DNA of 64,000 nt from CAMTWZ01 sp041749075 (GCA_041749075.1 JBGTBY010000034.1:1-64000); one strand, 5' to 3'; shown: positions 34,378-42,939, counted from the first letter of the stretch. Numbers and translations are program-made. Notes: a model not told the origin generated them from the sequence alone.

Positions 34378-34631
34378 GACGCTGTTTGTGAAACGTGGAT
34401 CATGGGGGTGATGTACATGCAAATCGATTCAACGCTTTTGAATTCATCCAATTCGATGGTTTCTGGCGAGAACAGAATGTTGAACGACTCTTCAAGCGAA
34501 ACCAGCAACGTGACAATCGCGAGCGAATCCAAATATCCCGCCTGAAACAGATCTTTGTCGATGGGCACATCCGCCATCTGCAAACTCGCACAAACCAATT
34601 TGTGGACCCGGTTCAGATTCGACTCATCCAT
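34374..34631 (-). CDS. acyl/peptidyl carrier protein
   Basis: 85 residues with the phosphopantetheine-attachment motif GYLDSLAIV (serine at about residue 36) in a four-helix ACP fold. It overlaps the adenylation enzyme gene by 8 bp, so the adenylation enzyme probably loads it. The neighbouring monooxygenase and acyltransferase may act on the bound group. Confidence 0.88.
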   Translation of the reverse strand: MDESNLNRVHKLVCASLQMADVPIDKDLFQAGYLDSLAIVTLLVSLEESFNILFSPETIELDEFKSVESICMYITPMIHVSQTAS

Positions 34632-36234
34632 TCAGTGCATGTGTTTGAGTGTTTTCAAAATGATCGGAGAGGCGTTTTCGATCGATTTTTCCATTTCCAT
34701 TGCGGGGTAGCTCATTATATACAGTCCATATATGGGGCATCATGTAGGATGGAAGTTTGGTCATCAGCCGTTCTTTGATGTCAACTGGCGTTAACTCCTG
34801 ATCCCCATTCCGCACATATGCACACCCGATGGATAGTCCTTCGAATCCGCCATTCCTTACCGGAACGACCGCAAATTCCCGAAGAATGCCGAGGCCATCA
34901 ATTGCCGACTCGATTTCGCCGAGTTCGATCCGATAGCCACGACTTTTGATCTGGTCATCGGAACGGCCGTGATAGTAAACGAGTCCGTCTTCGCCCCGCG
35001 TAGCCAGGTCACCCGTCTTATAGACCCGAATCCGGTTGTCTTTCACATCTTCCCAAATCTTGAATGAGGCGTCGGTCTTTTCCAGGTCTCGCCAATATCC
35101 CGGACTCAATCCTTTCCCGGAGATATACAAATCGCCGATGAGACCCGTGGAAACCTCCTTCATTTCCTCATCCAGAATCCATAACGCTTCGCCGTCGCAT
35201 GCTTTTCCGATCGGAATCACGTCACCATCCGCCGGTACGCTAGGAATCGGATGATAGCTGCTTGCGATAGTGGCTTCAGTGGGTCCGTATAAGTTCGTGA
35301 AGCTGACATCCGGCAATGTGTCCATCCAGTACTTAAGTGATTGCACGGGAAACACTTCCCCGCACCAGATGAGACGTTTAAGATCCGGAAATCCGCCTTT
35401 CGGAATGGCTTGGAAGCGTGCGAGATAGCTGAGCACGGATGGTACTGAAAACCATTGCGTCAAATGGTTTCTTACAATGAAATTGGAGATGTTCGATGGC
35501 AATATTCCGATGTTTGGTGGCACCAGGAACAAGCGGCTGCCTGCGGCTAGCGATCCGTAGATATCAAAGGTCGATAAATCGAAGTGCATCGGCGAATGGC
35601 ACGACACCCGGTCGCCAGGCTTCATCCCGAAATGGGGTACGGCCCAATCCACGAACGTCCGGATATTTTGATGGGTGATCATCACGCCTTTCGGATCGCC
35701 CGTTGACCCGGATGTGAACAGAATGTGCGCCATCTGTGTGGAGTCGTCTGTGATGGAATGAGGAAGATCCGGCTCGGATATCAGACTCGAACGTTCGGCC
35801 ACAAATCGGCCGCACGTGCTTTTCTCAGGGACCTCATTGCTCCACCAAATCCAAGGAACCGAAATCGCTTTAAGATGATGGTCGCAGAGTTGTGTGAACA
35901 GTGGATTCGCGGCAACATCCACCATCAGCAAGGAAATATCGGATGTGATGAGGATCTTTGCCGCACGATCTGCCGGACTATGAATATCAATCGGGATGTA
36001 AACCCCGCCCGCTTTTCCGATTCCGTGCATAGCGATGATGGCATCCGGTGTTTTTTCGAGCAACAAGGCCACTCTATCGCCGGATTTGAGTCCGTTTCGG
36101 ATCAGCACACCGGCTAAGCGGTTGCTTTCCGATTCCAGCTCGCCAAACGTGAGGTCATCATCCAACATGGATATCGCAATCTGATCGGGTTGGATGGCGG
36201 CTTGCATCCGCGCATAATCGTAGACCATGTTCAT
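34624..36234 (-). CDS. stand-alone amino-acid adenylation enzyme (NRPS A-domain type)
   Basis: 536 residues. ANL-superfamily core motifs in order: A3 LLFTSGSTGDPKGVMITHQN, A5 NLYGPTEATIA, A7 YKTGDLATRGEDG, A8 GRSDDQIKSRGYRIELGEIE and A10 NGKIDRKRL. There is no fused carrier or condensation domain; a separate carrier protein gene follows immediately. It activates an amino acid or similar acid with ATP. The specificity pocket cannot be assigned reliably by eye. The start overlaps the monooxygenase stop (ATGA). Confidence 0.92.
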   Translation of the reverse strand: MNMVYDYARMQAAIQPDQIAISMLDDDLTFGELESESNRLAGVLIRNGLKSGDRVALLLEKTPDAIIAMHGIGKAGGVYIPIDIHSPADRAAKILITSDISLLMVDVAANPLFTQLCDHHLKAISVPWIWWSNEVPEKSTCGRFVAERSSLISEPDLPHSITDDSTQMAHILFTSGSTGDPKGVMITHQNIRTFVDWAVPHFGMKPGDRVSCHSPMHFDLSTFDIYGSLAAGSRLFLVPPNIGILPSNISNFIVRNHLTQWFSVPSVLSYLARFQAIPKGGFPDLKRLIWCGEVFPVQSLKYWMDTLPDVSFTNLYGPTEATIASSYHPIPSVPADGDVIPIGKACDGEALWILDEEMKEVSTGLIGDLYISGKGLSPGYWRDLEKTDASFKIWEDVKDNRIRVYKTGDLATRGEDGLVYYHGRSDDQIKSRGYRIELGEIESAIDGLGILREFAVVPVRNGGFEGLSIGCAYVRNGDQELTPVDIKERLMTKLPSYMMPHIWTVYNELPRNGNGKIDRKRLSDHFENTQTHALNG

Positions 36235-37244
36235 GATGCGATCCTCGCTTCGGCTAATTCAAATACGCGACGGGTGTGTTGCAACTCTGTTTCCGATACC
36301 GGTATATCCAAAATGCAGGTATTGCAGCCGGATTGCAGATAACGCGAGATTTCGGCCGTCACTTCATCATAACTACCGACCAAATACGGACAAAAGGTTT
36401 GGTAATGCTGAAACGGTCCGAGCCAATAGACCGGCTCCTCGCCCGGAGAAGTCTTCCTCTGACCCGATAAGGTTTTATGCCAGGCTGAATCGGACGTTTT
36501 AGCAGCGAATTGGTGGGTCATGGCACCGGTTCGCGTTTCAGGAAATCGAAGTCGGGCATCGATCCATGCTTGCTCGTGCGAATCGCGGGCTAAGACTCCG
36601 ATTCGGATCCCCCTCGATCTCTTGCGCGGATCCGTCGTGGATATCGTGGATTCCTCGGCATATGGTTCGGGATATTCGATCAGCTTGGCACCCAGAATAT
36701 GTGCGGCGAGTCGTGCCGAATCGGATGAACCCGACAAGTAATACGATGGCCATAAGTTCTCGGGCAATTGCGGATACAGCGTCAGATTGTTGATTTTGTA
36801 ATAGGTTCCGACATATGTCACGGGTTCTTTGGATGTCAGCAATTGCTGGATGATTTCCGTGTACTCAATCAATCGGTGATACCGGTTGTCGTGGCCAATG
36901 TGATCACTCAGGGAATTCAAGTCGTTCTGGAAACCGCCAGCGATGAGATTGAGCGAGATTTGCCGTTGATACAACAATCCGAACGTCGCGATTTTCTTCG
37001 CTACCGTGTACGGATGCATGTAGGTGGGCTGAAGCGCGATCATCGGAAGCAGGGTTTCGGTTTGGGAAATGATGTAGCCGGCAACAGACCAAGGGTCTGC
37101 AAGACGATTGTCGCTATAGATCAGAGTTCCTTTGTACCCATGCGCCTCGCTATGGCGGGCGATGTTTCGCACCTGATTGGCATAACTGCCATCAGTGAAT
37201 AGGGCGGATTGGGGGGTTGTCGTAAATAGGTCGGTTTTCATCAT
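36231..37244 (-). CDS. luciferase-like flavin-dependent monooxygenase
   Basis: 337 residues with the LLM/SsuD-type TIM barrel pattern: LIYSDNRLADPWSVAGYIISQTETLLPMIALQPTYMHPYTVAKKIATF, then LNLIAGGFQNDL and YLSGSSDSARLAAHILG. FMNH2-dependent members of this group oxidise carrier-bound or free substrates, and relatives occur in NRPS clusters. It is the first gene of the five-gene leftward tailoring operon, 27 bp downstream of a perfect sigma-54 promoter. Confidence 0.87.
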   Translation of the reverse strand: MMKTDLFTTTPQSALFTDGSYANQVRNIARHSEAHGYKGTLIYSDNRLADPWSVAGYIISQTETLLPMIALQPTYMHPYTVAKKIATFGLLYQRQISLNLIAGGFQNDLNSLSDHIGHDNRYHRLIEYTEIIQQLLTSKEPVTYVGTYYKINNLTLYPQLPENLWPSYYLSGSSDSARLAAHILGAKLIEYPEPYAEESTISTTDPRKRSRGIRIGVLARDSHEQAWIDARLRFPETRTGAMTHQFAAKTSDSAWHKTLSGQRKTSPGEEPVYWLGPFQHYQTFCPYLVGSYDEVTAEISRYLQSGCNTCILDIPVSETELQHTRRVFELAEARIAS

Positions 37245-37270
37245 GCATCCGGATGGTTCAGATGCGTGAT

Positions 37271-37286
37271 TGCAATCGCAGTGCCA
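37271..37286 (-). promoter_or_regulatory. sigma-54 promoter of the tailoring operon
   Basis: Read leftward: TGGCAC-TGCGA-TTGCA, a perfect match in sequence and spacing. Predicted start site near 37260, 16 bp before the ATG of the monooxygenase. Confidence 0.85.
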
Positions 37287-37387
37287 ATCTTTAATTCCAA
37301 CTAAAAACAGCCATTTGAGGCTCGATCCGTTACGTTTTTACACGATCATTCCTTAGTGGTCGTGAAGATCCTGCTCACTCTGTGTCT

Positions 37388-37616
37388 ATTTGATAGGTAT
37401 GGTATGTCACTTGCGGACAGCAATACTTATCGCCCTATCAAATCTTCTTATATGACATAAAAACAATGCCTTATCGAGCGATTCTATTACGTAATTTCTC
37501 TGTGGAATTTGTGCAAATCGATCTGTCATTGCACAACTTTCACAGTGTTTCGATGAAATATTCGCAAAAATCGCTGTCAGTTTGATGGAAACAGGGGTAA
37601 ATGGACTTGCGGACAG
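37388..37616 (+). repeat. dispersed structured element, copy 4 (full)
   Basis: Left arm ATTTGATAGG (37388-37397) pairs perfectly with CCTATCAAAT (37434-37443) across a loop holding ACTTGCGGACAG (37409-37420). ATTACGTAAT follows, then the central hairpin (CTGTGGAATTTGTGCA 37500-37515; TGCACAACTTTCACAG 37530-37545), and the second 12-mer at 37605-37616. Relative to copies 2 and 3 one stem pair changes from C-G to T-A on both sides. The upstream TGTGTCTATTTGATAGG equals the reverse complement of a stretch in copy 1. Confidence 0.9.
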
Positions 37617-37635
37617 CACGCTTTTTGTTAATTCT

Positions 37636-38178
37636 CTATATTCGAATTCGAATCAGCGCGACGCTCGCCTCAGGAACCGTCATTGGTGTGCGGATGGATG
37701 CTGTTTGCGTATTTGAAGGTGTCGCTGGCTGAAAGTACGCCACTACTGAGCGCCGAGTCAGGTTGTAACCCACCATCGACCCGATGGTGACCGATGTGGC
37801 CACTACCGGAAGCAACGCTTCTCCCATGTTGGCTCCTACGCCTACTCCGACCACTAATCCCACTGTCGACCCCAGCATCGTGGCCCATAGCCGGCCTTGA
37901 GCATCAGACGTGTTTCCCATGTAATACACACCCGCACCGTTGCCGATAGAAAATCCAGCCAAAACTCCCACCACAACGGAAGCGATATCATTAAAACCCT
38001 CTGAGTTATCGCCAGCTAACATGCGTCCGGTGAGTCCGCCGGCCAAACCTCCCACTGCTCCCCCAACCACACCGCCAAGCACCTGCTGAGGGATGCGATT
38101 CTCTGCCATCATGGATTGCGAATACCCTTGGGTGGACATACCTAGTCCGATGATAATCAATGCGATGAACGTTTTCAT
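37636..38178 (-). CDS. secreted glycine-zipper membrane protein
   Basis: 180 residues with a signal peptide (MKTFIALIIIGLGMSTQGYSQ). Two long glycine-rich hydrophobic segments follow (VLGGVVGGAVGGLAGGLTG at about 33-51; VVVGVLAGFSIGNGAG and TMLGSTVGLVVGVGVGANMG further on), a glycine-zipper pattern that allows close helix packing in membranes. Function not recognised. It lies 19 bp past the right end of repeat copy 4, on the opposite strand, and has its own upstream region. The 164 bp up to the next gene contain nothing I can identify. Confidence 0.7.
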   Translation of the reverse strand: MKTFIALIIIGLGMSTQGYSQSMMAENRIPQQVLGGVVGGAVGGLAGGLTGRMLAGDNSEGFNDIASVVVGVLAGFSIGNGAGVYYMGNTSDAQGRLWATMLGSTVGLVVGVGVGANMGEALLPVVATSVTIGSMVGYNLTRRSVVAYFQPATPSNTQTASIRTPMTVPEASVALIRIRI

Positions 38179-38342
38179 TACTCGTGAGGAATTGGGTTAT
38201 TTGAATGAGATTCGTCAATTAGAAACGCACTCGAACCAGCATCCGTTGTGGTTGATGCGGCAGCCTGTATTCTTTTATGCTGGTTTGGGCCACAACCGTT
38301 TGGAATTCCACAAGTATGAGTAATAAAAACAATAGGATATGC

Positions 38343-39284
38343 TTAGTCTTGTTGCACGATTCCATTGATTTGCGCCAACATATCCTTGATCAACACTTCC
38401 CTCATCAGCTTTAGTTGATTCGGCGCCTGGATGGTGATGTGGTTTGAATATTGAAGCAGAAATTCATTCAGAAAGGTGAGATTATCGAACTCGAATCGAA
38501 TCCGGGTCTTTTCCTTTCCGGCATTCATGTCCAAGACTCTTGCAGGTAACTTTTGAAGCAAGGGCTGAACCACGTTCGCATCCACATCCAACTCGATGAG
38601 ATGCGGCTTCTTATCCAGCCTGAAAATCATGTCCTCTTTGTCGAGCTTCGGCATCGTGAAGGAATCGGGGGTGAGTTGGACATCCGACATCCGATCCAGC
38701 ACGAAATTCCGGATCTCCTTGCGAAGGTGGCAATACCCCATCACATTCCAATGGTCGGTGAAATAAACGAGTTGATACGGGTCCATATCGCGTACTTCGT
38801 CACGATAGGCGAAGTGTATGACCTGCCGATAGGCGATCGCATTGGCAATGAGGAACCAGTTTCCACCCTGCTTCTTCTCCGGCACATTCACAGTAAATGG
38901 GTTCACAACGGTATGTTCGTCCAGCGCCGACATCAGATCCTTCAATTCCCCAGGCACCACATTTCTGATTTTTAGCTCCACATCGCGCGCATCTTCCACC
39001 ATGTCTTTGTCGATTTGCGACTTCACGAATGAAAGTCCCATCATGATGGTCGCCATCTGCTTGGGCGTGAACATGAGCGGCGGAATGCTGTACCCACGCG
39101 GAATATGATAGCCTTCATGCTGTTCGTGTGAGACGGGCACATCCATATCCTGCATCACATTCATGTCGCGGAAAATGGTGCGGCGACTCACGCCGAAGTA
39201 CTCGGCCAGATAATCTGGAGTGATGTTTTTCTTGCGAGATTGAAGCATCAGCAAGAGCTTCATCCGCCGTTCAGCGCTTTTCAT
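38343..39284 (-). CDS. HTH-WYL domain transcriptional regulator
   Basis: 313 residues from the ATG at 39284. N-terminal HTH_11 (KLLLMLQSRKKNITPDYLAEYFGVSRRTIFRDMNVMQDM), WYL domain from about 135 (IAYRQVIHFAYRDEV ... DPYQLVYFTDHWNVMGYCHLRKEIRNFVLDRM) and a C-terminal WCX region. WYL domains are thought to bind nucleic acid or nucleotide ligands. It lies next to rsmG on the same strand; targets unknown. Confidence 0.92.
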   Translation of the reverse strand: MKSAERRMKLLLMLQSRKKNITPDYLAEYFGVSRRTIFRDMNVMQDMDVPVSHEQHEGYHIPRGYSIPPLMFTPKQMATIMMGLSFVKSQIDKDMVEDARDVELKIRNVVPGELKDLMSALDEHTVVNPFTVNVPEKKQGGNWFLIANAIAYRQVIHFAYRDEVRDMDPYQLVYFTDHWNVMGYCHLRKEIRNFVLDRMSDVQLTPDSFTMPKLDKEDMIFRLDKKPHLIELDVDANVVQPLLQKLPARVLDMNAGKEKTRIRFEFDNLTFLNEFLLQYSNHITIQAPNQLKLMREVLIKDMLAQINGIVQQD

Positions 39285-39355
39285 AGGCAACAAAATGCGA
39301 CTTTTGCACACCGTTCGCAATTTCTGCCTAAGAACAGCAATAACAATTGCTTATG

Positions 39356-40006
39356 CTATGAACGATGGATCTCAACCAAGCATTTGTCTTCGTAGAAGGA
39401 TGTCGTTTCAAGCGTCTGCAAATCGGCATATCGAACAGACCAATTTTCGTCCACTCCTTCCAATTCCCAGCTGAAATCGCGTCCCTTCAGGAAGATGGCG
39501 TTCTTCCAAGGCTGTGCCGACATCGCCGCGCTCATGTCATCCAACTTGAAGGCATGTTTGCTGAGGATGACTTGATCCGGCTCGGTCACCAGTTTTTTTA
39601 TATCGATGCATTCTACGCGCACATTTTTCAGATGGAAGGTCCGAACGAGCTCCTTCAATACCATGGTTTTTTTGAGGACGATATCCACCAAAACGAATTC
39701 TTTCTCTGGAAATGCCATAGCAAGTGGGATCCCTGGGAGTCCACCTCCGCTACCGATATCGATGAATCTCTCCCCTTTTTGAAACACGTCGCTTAGCGCG
39801 ATCATCAAGCTATGACGTTGATGTTCCTCGAATTCTTGAATCTTCATGCCACGGCTCACCACATTCACGCGCTCGTTCCACATCAGCAACACTTCACCAT
39901 ATTCCTGGAACGCGCATGCTTTTCGGGTGATGTCGGTCTTTAACGATTCCCATGTTTCACGTGAAACGTCGAGCGGGGAAACCGGAATATGTTTCACGTG
40001 AAACAT
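39356..40006 (-). CDS. rsmG: 16S rRNA (guanine527-N7)-methyltransferase
   Basis: 216 residues from the ATG at 40006, which shares a base with the mnmG stop (TGATG); a GTG one codon upstream is also possible. SAM-binding motif FIDIGSGGGLPGIPLA and the upstream WNERVNVVSR are diagnostic. The first residues MFHVKH and the later DVSRETW are encoded by two parS palindromes, a known peculiarity of rsmG genes near origins. It methylates 16S rRNA in the 530 loop. Confidence 0.96.
   Translation of the reverse strand: MFHVKHIPVSPLDVSRETWESLKTDITRKACAFQEYGEVLLMWNERVNVVSRGMKIQEFEEHQRHSLMIALSDVFQKGERFIDIGSGGGLPGIPLAMAFPEKEFVLVDIVLKKTMVLKELVRTFHLKNVRVECIDIKKLVTEPDQVILSKHAFKLDDMSAAMSAQPWKNAIFLKGRDFSWELEGVDENWSVRYADLQTLETTSFYEDKCLVEIHRS
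39953..39968. promoter_or_regulatory. parS site (ParB binding), one mismatch
   Basis: TGTTTCACGTGAAACG against the consensus TGTTTCACGTGAAACA. It lies within the rsmG coding sequence (codons for VSRET), 37 bp from the perfect site. Confidence 0.85.
39990..40005. promoter_or_regulatory. parS site (ParB binding), perfect
   Basis: TGTTTCACGTGAAACA, an exact 16-bp parS palindrome covering the start codon region of rsmG. Chromosomal parS sites cluster near oriC. Confidence 0.92.
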
Positions 40007-41898
40007 CACTTCTTGAGATAGACCATAAGAACCGCAATGTCGGATGGGGTCACGCCGCTGATGCGACTGGCTTGACCGATTGTCTCGGGGCGAATCTTAT
40101 CCATCTTCAATTGACCTTCTTTGGATAAACTTTTGAGATTCTGATACTGGATTTTGTCCGGAATTACGAAATCCTCTTGCCGTAACACCTCTGCCACCAT
40201 CTCGAATTCCTTCTCGATATAGCCGGCATACTTCAATTGGATTTCAACTTGCTCGATCACGGAATCATTTTGTGTGAGGGTCCGGATGGATGAATCCAAC
40301 TCCACATCCTGCTCCATCAACGCCGGTAATGACACTTGCGGACGAGTCACAATCTGTGGCAATTTCTGTGTCTGTTTCAACGGGGCTGTGCCAAGTGATT
40401 CGAGAATCGGATTGTAAACATCCATCTGAGCGCTGTATTCATTCACGAATTTCTGAACGGCTTCCACTTCACGTTTCCGCTGGAGATAGCGCTCATAGCG
40501 AGCCGGTGTTGCCAATCCGATCGAATGTCCGATTTCCGTCAGCCTCAAATCGGCATTGTCTTGTCGTAGCAAAATCCGATGTTCGGCGCGGGACGTGAAC
40601 ATGCGGTACGGCTCGTCGGTCCCCTTCCCAACTAGATCATCGATGAGCACGCCGATGTAAGCCTGCGAACGATTCAACACGACCGGATCCAATCCTTTCA
40701 CCTTCTGAGCCGCGTTGATACCGGCCATCAATCCTTGGCAAGCCGCTTCTTCATAACCCGTGGTGCCGTTGATTTGCCCAGCGAAGAAGAGTCCGCTCAC
40801 CAACTTTGTCTCCATGCTGCGATAGATCTGATGCGGAGGGAAGAAATCATACTCGATCGCATAACCCGGACGAATCATCACCACATTCTCAAAACCAGGA
40901 ATTGTTTGAAGCGCTTTGTATTGGACATCCTCTGGCAGGCTGGTAGAGAAGCCGTTCAAATACATCTCATAGGTGTTCCATCCTTCCGGCTCTAAAAAGA
41001 GCTGATGGCGGTCGCGCTCGGCAAAGCGATTGATCTTGTCTTCTATACTCGGGCAATACCGCGGACCCGTCGACTTGATGGATCCGTTGAACATCGGACT
41101 ACGATCGAAGCCCGTTCTAAGAACATCGTGAACTTCTGGTGTCGTATATCCTATCCAACACGCAAGTTGTTGTTTTTGTTGTACTAAGGCGTCTGTCATG
41201 AACGAAAATGCCTCGGGCTTTTCGTCACCTGGTTGCTCCTCGAGCTTGGAATAGTCGACCGATCGCCCATCAAGGCGGGGTGGGGTTCCCGTTTTGAGTC
41301 GACCCGCTTCAAACCCCTGCTCCAACAAACTTTCAGTGATTCCATGAGCGGCTTTTTCACCCGACCGCCCACCGCCATATTGTTTTTCCCCGATATGGAT
41401 GAGGCCGTTTAGAAACGTACCAGAAGTGAGGACTACGGTTCTGGAATGAAGAACTTGCCCAGTCTGAGTTTGAACGCCATAAACGATTTTGTCCTCATCA
41501 ATCAGAACCCGAACCACATTGTCTTGACGAAACTGGAGATGTTCTTTTTGCTCGAGGTGATGTCGGATGCGCTCGGCATAAAGCATACGGTCGCATTGCG
41601 CACGCGGGCTCCACATGGCGGGACCCTTGCTACGATTCAACATCCGGAATTGGACACCGGCTTCATCCGTAGCGAGTCCGGATATCCCGCCAAGAGCATC
41701 GATCTCACGAACAAGCTGCCCTTTGGCTACGCCACCCATCGCGGGATTACACGACATCTGCCCGATCGCATTTAAGCTCATCGAAATGAGCAATGTCTTG
41801 CAACCCAACTGAGCCGCGGCACCGGCGGCCTCGCTACCTGCGTGTCCGCCGCCAACCACGATCACATCGTAAGCCGGATATAAGGAAGGGAGCTTCAT
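40006..41898 (-). CDS. mnmG: tRNA uridine-5-carboxymethylaminomethyl(34) synthesis enzyme MnmG
   Basis: 630 residues, the family's usual length. FAD-binding VIVVGGGHAGSEAAGAAAQLG at the N-terminus, CNPAMGGVAKGQLVREIDALGG, and the C-terminal helical region ending SRISGVTPSDIAVLMVYLKK. With MnmE it modifies the wobble uridine of several tRNAs. It precedes rsmG with a 1-bp overlap, the classical gidA-gidB order seen near origins. Confidence 0.97.
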   Translation of the reverse strand: MKLPSLYPAYDVIVVGGGHAGSEAAGAAAQLGCKTLLISMSLNAIGQMSCNPAMGGVAKGQLVREIDALGGISGLATDEAGVQFRMLNRSKGPAMWSPRAQCDRMLYAERIRHHLEQKEHLQFRQDNVVRVLIDEDKIVYGVQTQTGQVLHSRTVVLTSGTFLNGLIHIGEKQYGGGRSGEKAAHGITESLLEQGFEAGRLKTGTPPRLDGRSVDYSKLEEQPGDEKPEAFSFMTDALVQQKQQLACWIGYTTPEVHDVLRTGFDRSPMFNGSIKSTGPRYCPSIEDKINRFAERDRHQLFLEPEGWNTYEMYLNGFSTSLPEDVQYKALQTIPGFENVVMIRPGYAIEYDFFPPHQIYRSMETKLVSGLFFAGQINGTTGYEEAACQGLMAGINAAQKVKGLDPVVLNRSQAYIGVLIDDLVGKGTDEPYRMFTSRAEHRILLRQDNADLRLTEIGHSIGLATPARYERYLQRKREVEAVQKFVNEYSAQMDVYNPILESLGTAPLKQTQKLPQIVTRPQVSLPALMEQDVELDSSIRTLTQNDSVIEQVEIQLKYAGYIEKEFEMVAEVLRQEDFVIPDKIQYQNLKSLSKEGQLKMDKIRPETIGQASRISGVTPSDIAVLMVYLKK

Positions 41899-41906
41899 GG
41901 TGTTGA

Positions 41907-41948
41907 TGAAAAAAAAGCCATGTAACGACAGGTGCTACATGGCTTTTT
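41907..41948 (-). terminator. Rho-independent terminator after tRNA-Asp
   Basis: Perfect 13-bp inverted repeat AAAAAGCCATGTA (41912-41924) / TACATGGCTTTTT (41936-41948). Read leftward it ends in a run of at least eight T. It lies between the tRNA and the mnmG start, so mnmG relies on readthrough or a promoter in this short gap. Confidence 0.85.
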
Positions 41949-41951
41949 GTG

Positions 41952-42025
41952 CGATCCGGAAGGGACTCGAACCCTCGACCTCTTGCGTGACAGGCAAGCG
42001 TTCTAACCAACTGAACTACCGGACC
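41952..42025 (-). tRNA. tRNA-Asp (anticodon GUC)
   Basis: Cloverleaf folds by eye: acceptor GGTCCGG / CCGGATC, D arm with AGTTGGTTAGA, anticodon stem CTTGC/GCAAG with loop CTGTCAC (anticodon GTC), T arm with GGGTTCGAGTCCC. Discriminator base G73, as required for tRNA-Asp. CCA is not encoded. Confidence 0.97.
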
Positions 42026-42039
42026 AACGCTAGACGGGT

Positions 42040-42069
42040 AATTTAGGCACTTTATCCCCAAATTGTCAA
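42040..42069 (-). promoter_or_regulatory. housekeeping promoter of tRNA-Asp
   Basis: TTGACA (42069-42064) and TAAATT (42045-42040) with 18 bases between, read leftward, ending 15 bp before the tRNA. Confidence 0.6.
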
Positions 42070-42073
42070 CTGT

Positions 42074-42925
42074 TCATTTCTGAAAAAGCGTAGATAGCAC
42101 AAACCAGATGTTTTCCTTGCGTTCTCTCAACCTACGGCTGAAATAGGGAAACCACATCGTACCGTATGGCACATACACGCGAACATTGTACCCATCCCGC
42201 ACCAATTGCTCACAGGTGTTTTGGCGCAGTCCGTACAACATTTGAAATTCGAATCGGTCCTTACTTATTCCTTTTTCGGTGGTGTACGACTTGACCCAAT
42301 CGATCAATAAGTCATCGTGAGTGGCAAACCTAGGATAGGATGTGTTTGCAAGCAGAATTTCGGCATTGCGACGATACGATGCGCGAATCTCATCCATCGA
42401 TTGATGTGCGATTTGAGATGATTCCTTGTAAGCGCCCTTGCATAAACGGATATCCGCACCCATCGAAGCCAAATCCTTAATGTCAGCGTCCGTACGATGC
42501 ATATAGGCTTGAATCACCGTTCCGACGTGGCCGGCGTACAATTCGTGAGCTTCCTTTAACATCTGGATTGTCACGGCGGTGTAAGGACTTCCTTCCATGT
42601 CGATGCGCACAAACTGTCCGTTCGCTTTGGCCACATCCAGTAAATGAAACAGATTTTGGCGGGCATAAGAATGGTCGATATCCAATCCCATCATAGTCAT
42701 TTTGATGGAGATATTGCTATCGATGCCATTGTCGCGAATTGTATTGAGAAGACTGACATATTCGAGGAGGGTGCGGTCTGCGGTGTGACGATCCGTCACA
42801 TTTTCGCCCAACAGATCCAGAGACACGCGGATTCCTTTCTCATTCAGGGCTTTAACTTTGGGAATGGCATCGGCCAGCACTTCGCCGGCAACGAACCGTT
42901 TGGCTAGAAAGAAGGGTAGTTTCAT
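42074..42925 (-). CDS. proline dehydrogenase (monofunctional)
   Basis: 283 residues from the ATG at 42925. PRODH barrel: GIRVSLDLLGENV, VRIDMEGSPYTAVT, MGADIRLCKGAYKE, RFATHDDLLI, FEFQMLYGLRQ and the C-terminal signature RVYVPYGTMWFPYFSRRLRERKENI whose two arginines bind proline carboxylate. FAD-dependent oxidation of proline to pyrroline-5-carboxylate. No fused P5C dehydrogenase domain. A TAnnTTTG box lies 7 bp upstream of the ATG. Confidence 0.95.
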   Translation of the reverse strand: MKLPFFLAKRFVAGEVLADAIPKVKALNEKGIRVSLDLLGENVTDRHTADRTLLEYVSLLNTIRDNGIDSNISIKMTMMGLDIDHSYARQNLFHLLDVAKANGQFVRIDMEGSPYTAVTIQMLKEAHELYAGHVGTVIQAYMHRTDADIKDLASMGADIRLCKGAYKESSQIAHQSMDEIRASYRRNAEILLANTSYPRFATHDDLLIDWVKSYTTEKGISKDRFEFQMLYGLRQNTCEQLVRDGYNVRVYVPYGTMWFPYFSRRLRERKENIWFVLSTLFQK

Positions 42926-42931
42926 ATCGTC

Positions 42932-42939
42932 CAAAGTTA
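42932..42939 (-). promoter_or_regulatory. Bacteroidota-type -7 element
   Basis: TAACTTTG read leftward, matching TAnnTTTG, 6 bases before the proline dehydrogenase ATG. The leader would be very short or absent. Confidence 0.55.

Noticed and set aside
13423..37286. PEP-CTERM/exosortase-type EPS system
   Set aside because: Several partners match (Wzz, CpsD without tail, FemAB, deacetylase, sigma-54), but no exosortase or PEP-CTERM protein is present in the window.
38093..38323. Rightward 76-residue frame opposite the glycine-zipper gene
   Set aside because: Mostly antisense to a gene with a signal peptide and clear composition; no recognisable features.
40334..40343. Another ACTTGCGGAC match
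   Set aside because: Only 10 of the 12 bases of the element's end motif, inside mnmG coding sequence, with none of the arms or hairpin.
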